Positions 7,611 through 14,525 of a stretch of 14,974 bases of DNA are shown here, in pieces. Origin of the DNA: CAZHAC01 sp964383855. GTDB lineage: Bacteria; Chloroflexota; Dormibacteria; Dormibacterales; Dormibacteraceae. The position numbers and the translations under genes were made by a program. The notes under the pieces were generated by a model. It was given only the letters and a program-made list of their open reading frames with translations, searched no databases and was not told the origin of the DNA. Position 1 is the stretch's first letter, and each line of letters opens with the position of its first letter. The stretch covers positions 1-14,974 of the forward strand of contig CAYLIP010000060.1 in assembly GCA_964383855.1 (NCBI GenBank), given 5' to 3'.

Positions 7611-9107
7611 ATGTTCCGGCGGCCGGAGCGCGCGTTGATCCGGCTAGCCCGGTCCCTCGTCGCGGCCGCCCTTTTGTCGGCCGTCTCCGTCGTCCAGGCC
7701 TCCGCCTTCGACGGGACACTGGAGGTCGTCGGGCACACGGACCTCGGCGCTCGCGGGCTGACGGGGGGCCTCGCGGTCGCGGGATCGTGCGCCTATGTAG
7801 GCAGCCGGGATTCCGGGCCGGTCACCATCCTCGACATCTCCGATCCCTCGCGCCCGCAGCGGGTCGGTGAGCTTGCTGGTCGCGCCCGCACCACTCACCG
7901 GGAGCTCCGCGCCGATCCCGGCGGCCACTGGCTCGCTGTGCTCGACTACTCCCTGGGGTCTGGCGGCGCCAACCAGCTCGCCTTCTACAGCTGGACGACC
8001 AACTGCCTCGCCCTGACGCCGACCGGCTCCTTCAGCTTCGGAGCGCGGCCACCCCACGAGATGTACCTGTGGCAGGATCACGCGCGGCCGGGCCGCGTGC
8101 TGCTCTTCGTGACGATGTTCTCCGGGGGCGCCGGCGACCTCCAGGTCATCGACGCCAGCAACCCTTCGGCGCCGGCCCTCCTGACGTCCTGGCCGGCCGC
8201 AACGGCGCTCCCCGGCCCGCTCCACTCGATATCGCTCAGCGACGACGGCCGCACGGCCTACCTCGCCGACTGGACGGGTGGGCTCCTCGTGGCCGACAGC
8301 TCGGACTTCGCAGCGGGCGTCCCCAATCCCCAGCTGCGGCTGCTGACGGCGCCCGGCTCCGCCTACCGGACGCCACCTGGCAACGTCCACAGCGCCGTAC
8401 CGGTGCCGGGGCTGCCCCTGGCCGTCGTCACGGACGAGCGCTATCCGGCTCCTGGAGGTATCGGCTGTCCCTACGGCCCGGCCCACACGGTCGACATCTC
8501 CGATCCCGCCCGCCCGCGGGCCGCCGGCACGCTCGCGATACCGGAGAACAACCCTTCGGTTTGCGCAGGCGCGCCGCCCGGAACCTGGACCAGCCACAAC
8601 CCCACGCTCACGGCCGGCCTGGCGCTGGTGAGCTGGTACAGCGGCGGCGTCGAGATCTTCGACATTTCGCGGCCAGACGCTCCACAGCGGCTCGCTGAGC
8701 TGCGCCCGAGCGACTCCCGGCCACGGCTGGCTGACCCCGGCCTGGGCTCGACGGCCACGATGGCGTGGAGCTACCCGATCGTCAAGGACGGCCTGATCTA
8801 CGTCGCCGACATCAACCAGGGGCTGTACGTGCTGCGCTATCGGGGCCCGCACGAGGACGACCTGCGGGCGCTCGCCTTCAGCGAGGGCAACAGCAACCTG
8901 GCTCGTACGGTCGCCATGCCCTCTCCGACACCTTCCCCGGCGCCCGCCCCGTCGATCCGCATCACCGCTCGGGCGCCGACACCAGCCGGTTCCCGAGGGC
9001 TCTCCGTCCCCTTCGCCCCCCTGGTTGCGCTGCTCGGCGTGCTTTCAGTCGCCGCTGTCGGGCTGGCGCTGCTTCGGCGCCGGTCTCGACAGGAGCCCCG
9101 CCGGTAG
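7611..9107 (+). CDS. Exported LVIVD-repeat beta-propeller protein with C-terminal membrane anchor
   Basis: LVIVD repeats form beta-propeller blades in surface or secreted bacterial proteins; the molecular role is mostly unknown. The 498 residues begin with a signal peptide (FRRPERALIRLARSLVAAA and following, likely cut near ASA at 30-32). Blade-like repeats include VTILDISDPSRPQRVGEL, LQVIDASNPSAPALL, HTVDISDPARPRAAGTL and VEIFDISRPDAPQRLAEL, with a last blade ending in YVADINQGLYVLRYRG. A Pro/Ser-rich stalk starts at 437 (PSPTPSPAPAP), followed by a hydrophobic helix (about 466-488) and a basic tail (RRRSRQEPRR). This is the architecture of a cell-surface protein held in the membrane of a Gram-positive-type cell; I see no LPXTG motif. 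Start ATG 7611 has GGAG at 7599-7602; an in-frame ATG at 7575 is less likely. The 201-bp gap to the divergent deacetylase gene contains no other gene. Confidence 0.85.
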   Translation: MFRRPERALIRLARSLVAAALLSAVSVVQASAFDGTLEVVGHTDLGARGLTGGLAVAGSCAYVGSRDSGPVTILDISDPSRPQRVGELAGRARTTHRELRADPGGHWLAVLDYSLGSGGANQLAFYSWTTNCLALTPTGSFSFGARPPHEMYLWQDHARPGRVLLFVTMFSGGAGDLQVIDASNPSAPALLTSWPAATALPGPLHSISLSDDGRTAYLADWTGGLLVADSSDFAAGVPNPQLRLLTAPGSAYRTPPGNVHSAVPVPGLPLAVVTDERYPAPGGIGCPYGPAHTVDISDPARPRAAGTLAIPENNPSVCAGAPPGTWTSHNPTLTAGLALVSWYSGGVEIFDISRPDAPQRLAELRPSDSRPRLADPGLGSTATMAWSYPIVKDGLIYVADINQGLYVLRYRGPHEDDLRALAFSEGNSNLARTVAMPSPTPSPAPAPSIRITARAPTPAGSRGLSVPFAPLVALLGVLSVAAVGLALLRRRSRQEPRR

Positions 9108-9157
9108 TGCGATGAGAATCGCTGCGCCGCACAACCCATCGGGAGTCGAGATCCTCA

Positions 9158-9178
9158 GCGCCAATCGCAGGCTGGCGC
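9158..9178 (+). terminator. Small hairpin after the LVIVD gene
   Basis: GCGCCA (9158-9163) pairs with TGGCGC (9173-9178) across a 9-nt loop. It lies 50 bases after the LVIVD stop and before the next gene. No T run follows, so this is a weak terminator candidate. Confidence 0.3.
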
Positions 9179-9198
9179 CGCCATGCTGATGGTGGCAC

Positions 9199-9224
9199 TA
9201 TAAACAAACACCAGTACCAGGAGG
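9199..9224 (+). promoter_or_regulatory. TATAAA box and strong ribosome binding site before the small membrane protein
   Basis: TATAAA at 9199-9204 resembles a -10 box, but no clear -35 box is found 16-18 bp upstream. AGGAGG at 9219-9224 is a strong ribosome binding site and decides the start: it stands 10 bases from ATG 9235 and only 1 base from the alternative TTG 9226. If the TATAAA is a real -10, the transcript leader would be short, about 25 bases. Confidence 0.5.
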
Positions 9225-9234
9225 TTTGAAATTC

Positions 9235-9615
9235 ATGAATCGAGTGACCATACGAAAGGTCTTCGTGACCGGCCTGGTCGTCGCGGTCGTGGGGGCGGTC
9301 GTTCTTGCCCTGGCCACCCAGCAGGGCGCTGCGACAACCAGCCGCTGGTACGAGGCCGGCCTGCTCCTGGCCGGGATCGGCGGTCTGATCACCCTGGTCT
9401 CGTGGATCATGGCGCTCGCCGCGTCAGCGCTCCTCGGGCGCTGGGTATGGTTCGCGGTCGTGCTGATCCTCGGATTGATCGGGCTCCTGCTGCCGGTCAT
9501 GATCGTCTACTCGGTGATCGGCCCCAACCGGCGCCGCGTTCGACGAGATTCAACAGACGCAGTTTCGGATCGGCCCGACGACGCCGAGAGCCGGCGCCGC
9601 CTGACTCCCGCCTGA
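9235..9615 (+). CDS. Small membrane protein, three predicted helices
   Basis: I do not recognise a named family. The 126-residue protein has three strongly hydrophobic segments: about 9-28 (VFVTGLVVAVVGAVVLALA), 39-66 and 69-95 (WVWFAVVLILGLIGLLLPVM), then a charged tail of about 30 residues rich in Arg, Asp and Glu (NRRRVRRDSTDAVSDRPDD). The Arg-rich start of the tail suggests a cytoplasmic C-terminus by the positive-inside rule. The start is set by AGGAGG at 9219-9224. Small proteins of this kind are common in actinobacteria and have no assigned role. It has its own promoter-like box and follows the surface propeller gene on the same strand, but nothing shows they work together. Confidence 0.8.
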   Translation: MNRVTIRKVFVTGLVVAVVGAVVLALATQQGAATTSRWYEAGLLLAGIGGLITLVSWIMALAASALLGRWVWFAVVLILGLIGLLLPVMIVYSVIGPNRRRVRRDSTDAVSDRPDDAESRRRLTPA

Positions 9616-9691
9616 GCCGGCCATCGAGAGAGTGCGCCCTCCAACAGTGTGCTGTGAGCCCCTCGGTCGACCGGCCTAGGGACTGGGAACC

Positions 9692-10096
9692 ATGGCTCGA
9701 GCTCCTGGACTGCCGGCCGAGGAATACCTCCTCAACGTCAACGTCGCGCGGGGGCTGCTGGCGGCATTCGAAACCGCCACCAAGGTCTGGGACTATCCCG
9801 ACGACGACACCATCCGCTGCCGGCCGGTCAGGGCGCCGGTGCGGTCGGGCGACGACACGGTACTGGCCACCTTCGACCTCTTCCTGCCTGATGGCCGGTC
9901 CGCCGAGGTGGACATGGCCGGGAGCCGAGCGGGCGGATCGAGAAAGATCGTGTGGACGTTGCGGGAGGCGCGCTTCTTTCTTCCCTGCCGCTGCGGCCGC
10001 GTGCACCGCGAGCTTGAGATCGATGCGGAGGGAATCGCGCGCCGCGCGCCTCTGGACTGCGACATCGCGGGGCCGGTGACGTTGCCCGACGCCTGA
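9692..10096 (+). CDS. Hypothetical soluble protein with possible Cys/His metal site
   Basis: I do not recognise a family. The 134-residue protein has no signal peptide or membrane segment. Its N-terminal part is helical (EEYLLNVNVARGLLAAFETA), the middle looks like beta strands (TVLATFDLFLPDGRSAEVDM), and the C-terminal part has RFFLPCRCGRVHRELEID with C99, C101 and H105, and another Cys at 123 in PLDCD. A CxCGxxH...C set like this could bind zinc, but C43 is the only other Cys and the site is not proven. The plus frame has a more natural composition than the overlapping, Arg-rich minus-strand frame at 9497-10312. The start ATG 9692 has a GGGA upstream. It lies 76 bases after the membrane protein gene on the same strand. 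Confidence 0.65.
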   Translation: MARAPGLPAEEYLLNVNVARGLLAAFETATKVWDYPDDDTIRCRPVRAPVRSGDDTVLATFDLFLPDGRSAEVDMAGSRAGGSRKIVWTLREARFFLPCRCGRVHRELEIDAEGIARRAPLDCDIAGPVTLPDA

Positions 10097-10179
10097 CTCA
10101 CGGCGGGATGCTCGGACCCGCGGATGGGTTCCTGTAGTTGAAGGTCGACCTGGTCGCGAGGCCCTTCCCCAACCGTCAG

Positions 10180-10209
10180 TTGACAACCCGGGCCGCCATT
10201 TGTTGAGAT
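10180..10209 (+). promoter_or_regulatory. Possible promoter before the GATP-repeat secreted protein gene
   Basis: TTGACA at 10180-10185 is a perfect -35 box. About 17-18 bp on stands TTGAGAT (10203-10209), a poor -10 match. It lies 55 bases before ATG 10264. The rest of 10097-10263 shows no clear gene. Confidence 0.35.
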
Positions 10210-10263
10210 TCGCGCGCCCGACCGGGCAAAGGTGCGTGTGGCCATCACGGCGAGGGGTTGCGA

Positions 10264-11907
10264 ATGAGGAATACGGTCCGGCTGCTGCTGGCTCTGGTCT
10301 GCGCCTGCGCACTCACGGCGGGCACCGCCGCGGCCGGTTCGGCGGCCTCCGGCGCCACGCCCGGCGCCACGCCCGGCGCCACCCCCGGCGCCACCCCCTT
10401 CTCACCCTTCCTGGTGGGCAAGTCGACGGGACCCTCGATCAAGGACGCTCCCTTGAGCAGCAACTCCGGCAGGGCCAAGAAGGAGCGGCCGCTGCGGATC
10501 GGCTCCAACCGGCCCAAGCCGGGAGGCGGCGGCGGCGGTACCGACGGCGCGCTCCAGGCTGCCGGCACCTATGGCAGCAACGCAGGCGTGATCGGGTTGA
10601 GCTTCGACGGCGTCGGCGTCGGCATCAACTCCACCTACAGCGACTGCTGCGCCCCGCCCGACACCAACGCCTCGGTGGGGGCGACCCAGGTGGTGGAATG
10701 GGTCAACCTCGACTTCGCCGTCTTCGACAAGGCCACTGGCGCCCTCCTCAAGGGCCCGGTCGCCGGAAGCTCGATCTGGTCGGGCTTCAACGCCGGAAAC
10801 TGCGCCGCCAACAATGACGGCGACCCCGTCGTCAAGTACGACCAGCTGCGCTCGCGCTGGGTGATGCAGCAGTTCTCGGTCACCGGCGGCCCGCCCTACT
10901 ACGAGTGCATCGCGGTCTCCAGCGGCCCCGACTTCATCAACTCGACCTGGAGTCTGTTCGCCTACAGCTTCGGCAACTACTTCCCCGACTACCCGAAGCT
11001 CGCCGTCTGGCCTGACAACCTCTACATGAGCTTCAACCTCTTTTACCTCGGCCGGTCCTTCGCCGGCGCCGCCGCCTGCGCTTTCGACCTCGGGTCGGGC
11101 GCCAGCGGCAAGTCGCAGTGCTACCAGCTGAGCACCAGCTACGGAGGCCTCCTGCCGTCGGACCTCGACGGCGCCACCGCCCCTCCGGCCGGCTCGCCCG
11201 ACTACTTCATGAACTTCGGCAGCAACTCGCTGAACCTCTGGAAGTTCAACGCCAACTTTGCGACCTCGGCCTTCAGCTTCAGTGGACCGACGTCGATCAC
11301 CGTCCCCGCCTTCTCGGAAGCCTGCGGAGGCGGAACCTGCGTCCCCCAGCTCGGCACCAGCCAGCAGCTCGACTCCCTCGCTGACCGGCTGATGTTCCGG
11401 CTCGCCTACCGGAACTTCGGCGACCACGAGTCGCTGGTCGTCAACCATTCGGTTGCCGGCGGCGGGACCTCAGCGCCTCGCTGGTACGAGCTCCGCACCG
11501 GCACCAACACGTCCTCGGCGGTGGGCAGCGGCAGCTTCACCGCCTACCAGGCCAGCTCGTATGCCCCCGACGCCACCTATCGATGGATGGGGAGCGCGGC
11601 CATGGACAAGGCCGGCAACATCGCGGTCGGGTTCTCCAGCTCCAGCTCCAGCATGTATCCCTCGATCGGCTTCGCGACGCGACGCCCCACGGATCCGCTC
11701 AATACGCTGAGCGCGGAGACCACGATCCAGGCCGGCGGCGGTTCGCAGAGCGGCAGCAATCTCTCACGCTGGGGCGACTACAGCAGCCTGGCGATCGACC
11801 CCGCCGACGGCTGCACGTTCTGGTACGCCAGCGAGTACCTGAAGACGACGGGCGCGTTCAACTGGAGCACTCACCTCGCGTCCTTTAAGATGCCCAACTG
11901 CGTCTAG
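10264..11907 (+). CDS. Large secreted protein of unknown function, likely beta-propeller
   Basis: The 547 residues begin with a clear signal peptide (MRNTVRLLLALVCACALTAG) and then four GATP units (30-45) and a Gly-run linker (KPGGGGGGTDG), so the mature protein is exported. The body carries repeated aromatic-Gly-Asp patterns such as DCCAPPDTNASVGATQVVEW, NNDGDPVVKYDQLRSRWVMQ, YYECIAVSSGPD, FPDYPKLAVWPDNLYMSFN, LMFRLAYRNFGDHESLVVNH, YRWMGSAAMDKAGNIAVGFS and LSRWGDYSSLAIDPADGCTFWY. These resemble a family of secreted bacterial proteins with propeller-like repeats that I know only as hypothetical; no enzyme signature is visible. Several cysteines could form disulfides. Start ATG 10264 has GAGGGG at 10252-10257; a TTG at 10258 is unlikely. 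The gene converges with the TPR gene at a strong hairpin. A sialidase-like or surface-binding role is speculation. Confidence 0.85.
   Translation: MRNTVRLLLALVCACALTAGTAAAGSAASGATPGATPGATPGATPFSPFLVGKSTGPSIKDAPLSSNSGRAKKERPLRIGSNRPKPGGGGGGTDGALQAAGTYGSNAGVIGLSFDGVGVGINSTYSDCCAPPDTNASVGATQVVEWVNLDFAVFDKATGALLKGPVAGSSIWSGFNAGNCAANNDGDPVVKYDQLRSRWVMQQFSVTGGPPYYECIAVSSGPDFINSTWSLFAYSFGNYFPDYPKLAVWPDNLYMSFNLFYLGRSFAGAAACAFDLGSGASGKSQCYQLSTSYGGLLPSDLDGATAPPAGSPDYFMNFGSNSLNLWKFNANFATSAFSFSGPTSITVPAFSEACGGGTCVPQLGTSQQLDSLADRLMFRLAYRNFGDHESLVVNHSVAGGGTSAPRWYELRTGTNTSSAVGSGSFTAYQASSYAPDATYRWMGSAAMDKAGNIAVGFSSSSSSMYPSIGFATRRPTDPLNTLSAETTIQAGGGSQSGSNLSRWGDYSSLAIDPADGCTFWYASEYLKTTGAFNWSTHLASFKMPNCV
10351..10398 (+). 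repeat. Four 12-bp tandem repeats encoding GATP
   Basis: Two copies of GGCGCCACGCCC (10351-10374) are followed by two of GGCGCCACCCCC (10375-10398), each encoding Gly-Ala-Thr-Pro just after the signal peptide. The pairwise identity suggests recent duplication by slippage. In the protein it makes a flexible, possibly glycosylated linker. Confidence 0.9.
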
Positions 11908-11930
11908 GCCCCAGGAATCGGAGCACCGGC

Positions 11931-11968
11931 GGCGCTGACACCTGCCTGAGCAGGTGGGTGTCAGCGCC
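11931..11968. terminator. Bidirectional terminator hairpin between convergent genes
   Basis: GGCGCTGACACC (11931-11942) and GGTGTCAGCGCC (11957-11968) form a perfect 12-bp stem with a 14-nt loop, which can itself fold as TGC-CTGA-GCA. An alternative fold pairs ACCTGC with GCAGGT. The stop codon of the TPR gene (11961-11963) lies in the right arm. No long T run is seen on either side. Position between two convergent genes fits a shared terminator. Confidence 0.7.
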
Positions 11969-12797
11969 CGGCGATCTGCGCGCGGAGCCACTCGAGCTCC
12001 GACTCGTCATCGGGATCGAGGGCGAGCCCGAGCTTGCCGATCAGCGCCTCGCCCGCGAGCAGCCTCGCCCGCGCGGCTTCCAGGTCGCCGCGCGCAGCGG
12101 CGAGCGCACCCTGGTTCAGTTCCAGCCAGGGACGGTGGTGGGCGGCGTTGGCGACCTCCTCGAACTCCCCGAAGCGCGCCGCTGCTGTGTCGACGTCGCC
12201 GAGGTGCAGCTCCACCCAGCCGAGATTGTGGAGCTCGTTCGCAATGCCTGCCTCGTTACCGAGGTCGCGCGCGAGCGCGAGACTCTCGATGTACAGCTCA
12301 CGCGCTGATGCGCCGTCGCCGCTGAGACGCATTCCGGCGGCTTGGAGGTGGAGCGGTCCGGCCTCGGCGGCGGGATCGCCGGCCTCCCGCGCCTTCGACC
12401 GTCCTTCTCGCGCGAGCTCGACCACCCGCGGGTAGTCGCCGTCGCGAAAGGCGACTCGCGCGAGGGCGGTCAGCCCGTCGCACTCGCCCCGCAGGTCTCC
12501 CGCCGCTCGGGCAACGCGCAGGCACTCCTCGGCGCGCGCCCGCGCACGCCCCTGGACGCCGGCTCGGAACGCGAACATGTGGTCTGCGTAAAGCACTCGG
12601 GCGCGGTCCGCCGAGGCTTTCTCGGCGCCGGGCGCATCGAGCGCGACGGCGGCGACGGCAGCCCCCTCGTCCACGAGCCCGGGGTTGAACCAGACCGAAC
12701 GCCAGAGGCGCGCGACGAGCTCGATGGCGGCCGCGCCGTCGCCGGCGGCCGCGAGCGACCGCACCGTTTGCGCGACCGATTCGGCATCGTCGACCAC
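11961..12797 (-). CDS. TPR-repeat protein
   Basis: Tetratricopeptide repeats are helix pairs used as protein-protein docking surfaces. The 278-residue protein has no signal peptide or membrane segment. Repeat-like units include ARARAEECLRVARAAGDLRG, DGLTALARVAFRDGDYPRVVELAREG, SARELYIESLALARDLGNEA, ELHNLGWVELHLGDVDTAAARF and ELNQGALAAARGDLEAARARL; the helix pattern with Gly-Asp turns is clear from about residue 75 to 255. Such all-TPR proteins are often related to the C-terminal part of large regulators, but no DNA-binding or catalytic domain is seen here. The start is GTG 12797, as no ATG fits; a palindrome lies 13-28 bases upstream. It diverges from the heat shock gene and converges with the secreted protein gene. 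Its partner is unknown. Confidence 0.85.
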   Translation of the reverse strand: MVDDAESVAQTVRSLAAAGDGAAAIELVARLWRSVWFNPGLVDEGAAVAAVALDAPGAEKASADRARVLYADHMFAFRAGVQGRARARAEECLRVARAAGDLRGECDGLTALARVAFRDGDYPRVVELAREGRSKAREAGDPAAEAGPLHLQAAGMRLSGDGASARELYIESLALARDLGNEAGIANELHNLGWVELHLGDVDTAAARFGEFEEVANAAHHRPWLELNQGALAAARGDLEAARARLLAGEALIGKLGLALDPDDESELEWLRAQIAGR

Positions 12798-12809
12798 GAC
12801 GGCGATGCT

Positions 12810-12825
12810 ACCCAGTCGAGTGGGT
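12810..12825. promoter_or_regulatory. Near-perfect palindrome between TPR and hsp20 genes
   Basis: ACCCA-g-TCGA-g-TGGGT is a 16-bp palindrome with one mismatched pair. It lies 13 bases upstream of the TPR gene's GTG and about 140 bases before the hsp20 ATG. A second small palindrome, GAAATTTC, is at 12859-12866. No CIRCE or HAIR heat-shock operator is seen. It could be an operator for the TPR gene. Confidence 0.35.
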
Positions 12826-12948
12826 CAAACGACAGCCGGATGCGTCCGAAACAGGTGGGAAATTTCAGGTTTGGCCGGATTTCGAGCGTGGTAGCGAATT
12901 GGTTGGAGGCCTTTTCGAGCGGGAAGGCAACAAAAAAACAGAGAGACG

Positions 12949-12958
12949 AAGGAGGTGA
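12949..12958 (+). promoter_or_regulatory. Perfect Shine-Dalgarno sequence of the hsp20 gene
   Basis: AAGGAGGTGA is fully complementary to the usual 16S rRNA 3' end and stands 6 bases before ATG 12965. It fits a gene that must be translated strongly under stress. An A-rich run lies just upstream (12931-12938). Confidence 0.85.
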
Positions 12959-12964
12959 ACAGCA

Positions 12965-13462
12965 ATGCTGCTGACCCGCTGGAATCCCTTTGCTGAGCTG
13001 GCCGCCATGGAGCGGACGGCGGATCAGGTCTTCTCCCCGATTTTCGGCGCTCCGGACTGGGCCCGCATGCCCGAGCCGGCGTTCTGGCGGCTCCCGGTGA
13101 CCGTGGAGGAGGTCGAGGGCCAGTACCGGATCAAGGCGCCGGTCCCCGGGATGAAACCGGAGGACGTCGAGATCTCCTACGCGGACGGAGTGCTCAGCAT
13201 CAGCGCCCAGCACGGCGAGGAGAAGGCGAGCGAGGGCGACGGCTATGTGCGGAAGCAGGCCGTCACCGGCAGCTTCTTCAAGCAGGTTCGTATCGGGGAG
13301 GTCGATCCGGAGTCGATCGCGGCGAACCTCGAGGAGGGCGTCCTCACCGTGACCGTACCGGCGCCGCCGAAGCCTGAACCCGTGAAGATCGCGATCAACG
13401 CACCGACTGCCAGGGCGCTCAAGCCGGGCAGCCGGAAGCAGATGGACGCCAGGACGACCTGA
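12965..13462 (+). CDS. Small heat shock protein, Hsp20/alpha-crystallin family
   Basis: Small heat shock proteins are ATP-independent holdases in the cytoplasm that bind unfolding proteins as large oligomers. The 165 residues have a short N-terminal arm starting MLLTRWNPFAELAAMERTAD, typical of the family, and an alpha-crystallin domain at about 40-140 with LPVTVEEVEGQYRIKAPVPG, MKPEDVEISYADGVLSISAQ, the Gly-rich GSFFKQVRIG, and the consensus AANLEEGVLTVTVP. The C-terminal IAI in VKIAINAP is the I-x-I type oligomer motif. The start is fixed by AAGGAGGTGA at 12949-12958. No heat-shock operator is recognised. A hairpin terminator follows, so it is probably transcribed alone. Confidence 0.95.
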   Translation: MLLTRWNPFAELAAMERTADQVFSPIFGAPDWARMPEPAFWRLPVTVEEVEGQYRIKAPVPGMKPEDVEISYADGVLSISAQHGEEKASEGDGYVRKQAVTGSFFKQVRIGEVDPESIAANLEEGVLTVTVPAPPKPEPVKIAINAPTARALKPGSRKQMDARTT

Positions 13463-13487
13463 TCGCGCCGGGCGCCCACCTCCTTGG

Positions 13488-13510
13488 GGGGCCGTCGAAA
13501 GGGCGGCCCC
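13488..13510 (+). terminator. Terminator of the hsp20 gene
   Basis: GGGGCCG (13488-13494) pairs with CGGCCCC (13504-13510); a G-T and a C-G pair can extend the stem inward, leaving a short GAAAG loop. A TTA follows. It starts 26 bases after the hsp20 stop and fits a GC-rich intrinsic terminator with a short T tract. Confidence 0.65.
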
Positions 13511-13547
13511 TTACCTCAGCGCCAGGTCAAGCGAGGTACACAGTCAC

Positions 13548-14270
13548 ATGCTTGGAGCCGAAGTTCGCGACAGGGATGGTCACCGGGATCACTCGAGCGC
13601 AATCGCCCGCGGCATGGGGGTCCGGTCATCCGATGGCAGGCTGGTTGGACGCGTTGATGGCGCGGCCGGCCCGTGGGTCCTGGTCAGGACCGGCTGGCTG
13701 TCGTCCAGGCAGCTCCGTCTCGCATCCCACCGAGTCCGGGAGGTGCGGTCAAACGAGATAGTGGTCGATCTCACGGCGGCTGAAATGGAGAATCTTCCGC
13801 CGTACGTTACGGATGCCGAAATCGACCGCAGGGTGTGGGAACGGATCGGCGATGTGCCCGGCATGGACGCCACGGCAGTGAGTTCCATCTGGCTCTGCAC
13901 GCGGGAGGCCATCGTCACGGTCGGCGGCAACGTCACCACCCCTCTGCTCGCAGTCAAGGTGATCGAGACAGTACTGGGTACACCAGGAGTCCTCGACGCG
14001 GTGGATCGTCTTGTATCCGACCAGGCCATTCGCGACCACGTCGCCAATGAACTCGAACGCCAGAGGCTTGAGGTCCATGTCGACGTCTGGCTCGGCCGGG
14101 TCCGTCTCTCGGGAGTGGTGCAGTCGGAGTCGGACGCCGATCGCGCGCAGCGCATCGCCCGAGGGGCCAACGGTGTCCGAATGGTGGTGAATGACCTTGA
14201 TGTAAGTGCCGGCTCCAATGCCCATGAATCGTCCCGCGAAGACATTGCTACGTCCCCGAGGCGGTGCTAA
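13548..14270 (+). CDS. BON-domain protein with N-terminal PRC-barrel-like segment
   Basis: BON domains bind lipid or envelope components and occur in osmotic-shock and stress proteins. In the 240-residue frame, residues 22-80 (GMGVRSSDGRLVGRVDG, WVLVRTGWLSSRQLRL, VREVRSNEIVVDLT) look like a PRC-barrel or DUF2171-type small beta domain. Two BON-like domains follow: 88-157 (DAEIDRRVWERIG, EAIVTVGGNVTTPLLAVKVI, PGVLDAVDRLV) and 158-219 (DQAIRDHVANELER, VWLGRVRLSGVVQSESDADR, GVRMVVNDLDV). There is no signal peptide, so it is probably cytoplasmic. The first 22 residues of the frame look non-conserved; ATG 13614 (GMGVRSSDG) may be the real start, but neither start has a good ribosome binding site (a GAGG lies 12 bases before 13548). 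It follows hsp20 on the same strand after a terminator; a shared stress role is plausible but not shown. Confidence 0.85.
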   Translation: MLGAEVRDRDGHRDHSSAIARGMGVRSSDGRLVGRVDGAAGPWVLVRTGWLSSRQLRLASHRVREVRSNEIVVDLTAAEMENLPPYVTDAEIDRRVWERIGDVPGMDATAVSSIWLCTREAIVTVGGNVTTPLLAVKVIETVLGTPGVLDAVDRLVSDQAIRDHVANELERQRLEVHVDVWLGRVRLSGVVQSESDADRAQRIARGANGVRMVVNDLDVSAGSNAHESSREDIATSPRRC

Positions 14271-14450
14271 CTTCTATGTGTACAGGGACGCCTGGTAACT
14301 GACTGGCAGGGCCGAGCGCTCTCCCGGCGCATATCGGGAACGATTGAAGAAGGTGAGACTTGAGTCGGGCCCTTCGACCTCCAGGCGTCCCACTCGATGA
14401 CCTCTGCCGGTTCAAGGAAATGGCGACGTCGGTCACGTCGTCGGTGCTCC

Positions 14451-14485
14451 CTGACGGCACCTGAGGGCCGCTGACGGCGGTCAGG
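14451..14485. repeat. Three 10-bp-spaced direct repeats within an inverted repeat
   Basis: CTGACGGC (14451-14458), CTGAGGGC (14461-14468) and CTGACGGC (14471-14478) recur every 10 bp, one DNA turn. The outer ends CCTGAC (14450-14455) and GTCAGG (14480-14485) form a 6-bp inverted repeat. It lies in the 255-bp gap between the BON gene and the methyltransferase remnant. It may be a protein-binding site or part of a terminator hairpin; the rest of 14271-14525 shows no convincing gene. Confidence 0.4.
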
Positions 14486-14525
14486 CCGGGTCCGCGTTGC
14501 GACCTCGCCGCCGTCCTCGCCGTCA

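Noticed and set aside
7644..8852. Minus-strand open frame opposite the LVIVD gene
   Set aside because: No motif and unnatural composition; the plus strand has a signal peptide, repeats and a membrane anchor.
9497..10312. Minus-strand open frame overlapping the 134-residue gene
   Set aside because: Arg-rich and overlaps the end of the membrane protein gene; the plus-strand frame has a more protein-like composition. Some doubt remains.
10402..11448. Minus-strand open frame opposite the secreted protein gene
   Set aside because: Val/Glu/Gly/Ala-rich shadow without motifs; the plus strand has a clear signal peptide and structured motifs.
14360..14464. 34-residue plus-strand frame starting TTG 14360 with AAGGTGA just before it
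   Set aside because: The ribosome-binding-like sequence is too close to a rare start, the product has no features, and it lies over probable remnants of the methyltransferase gene.
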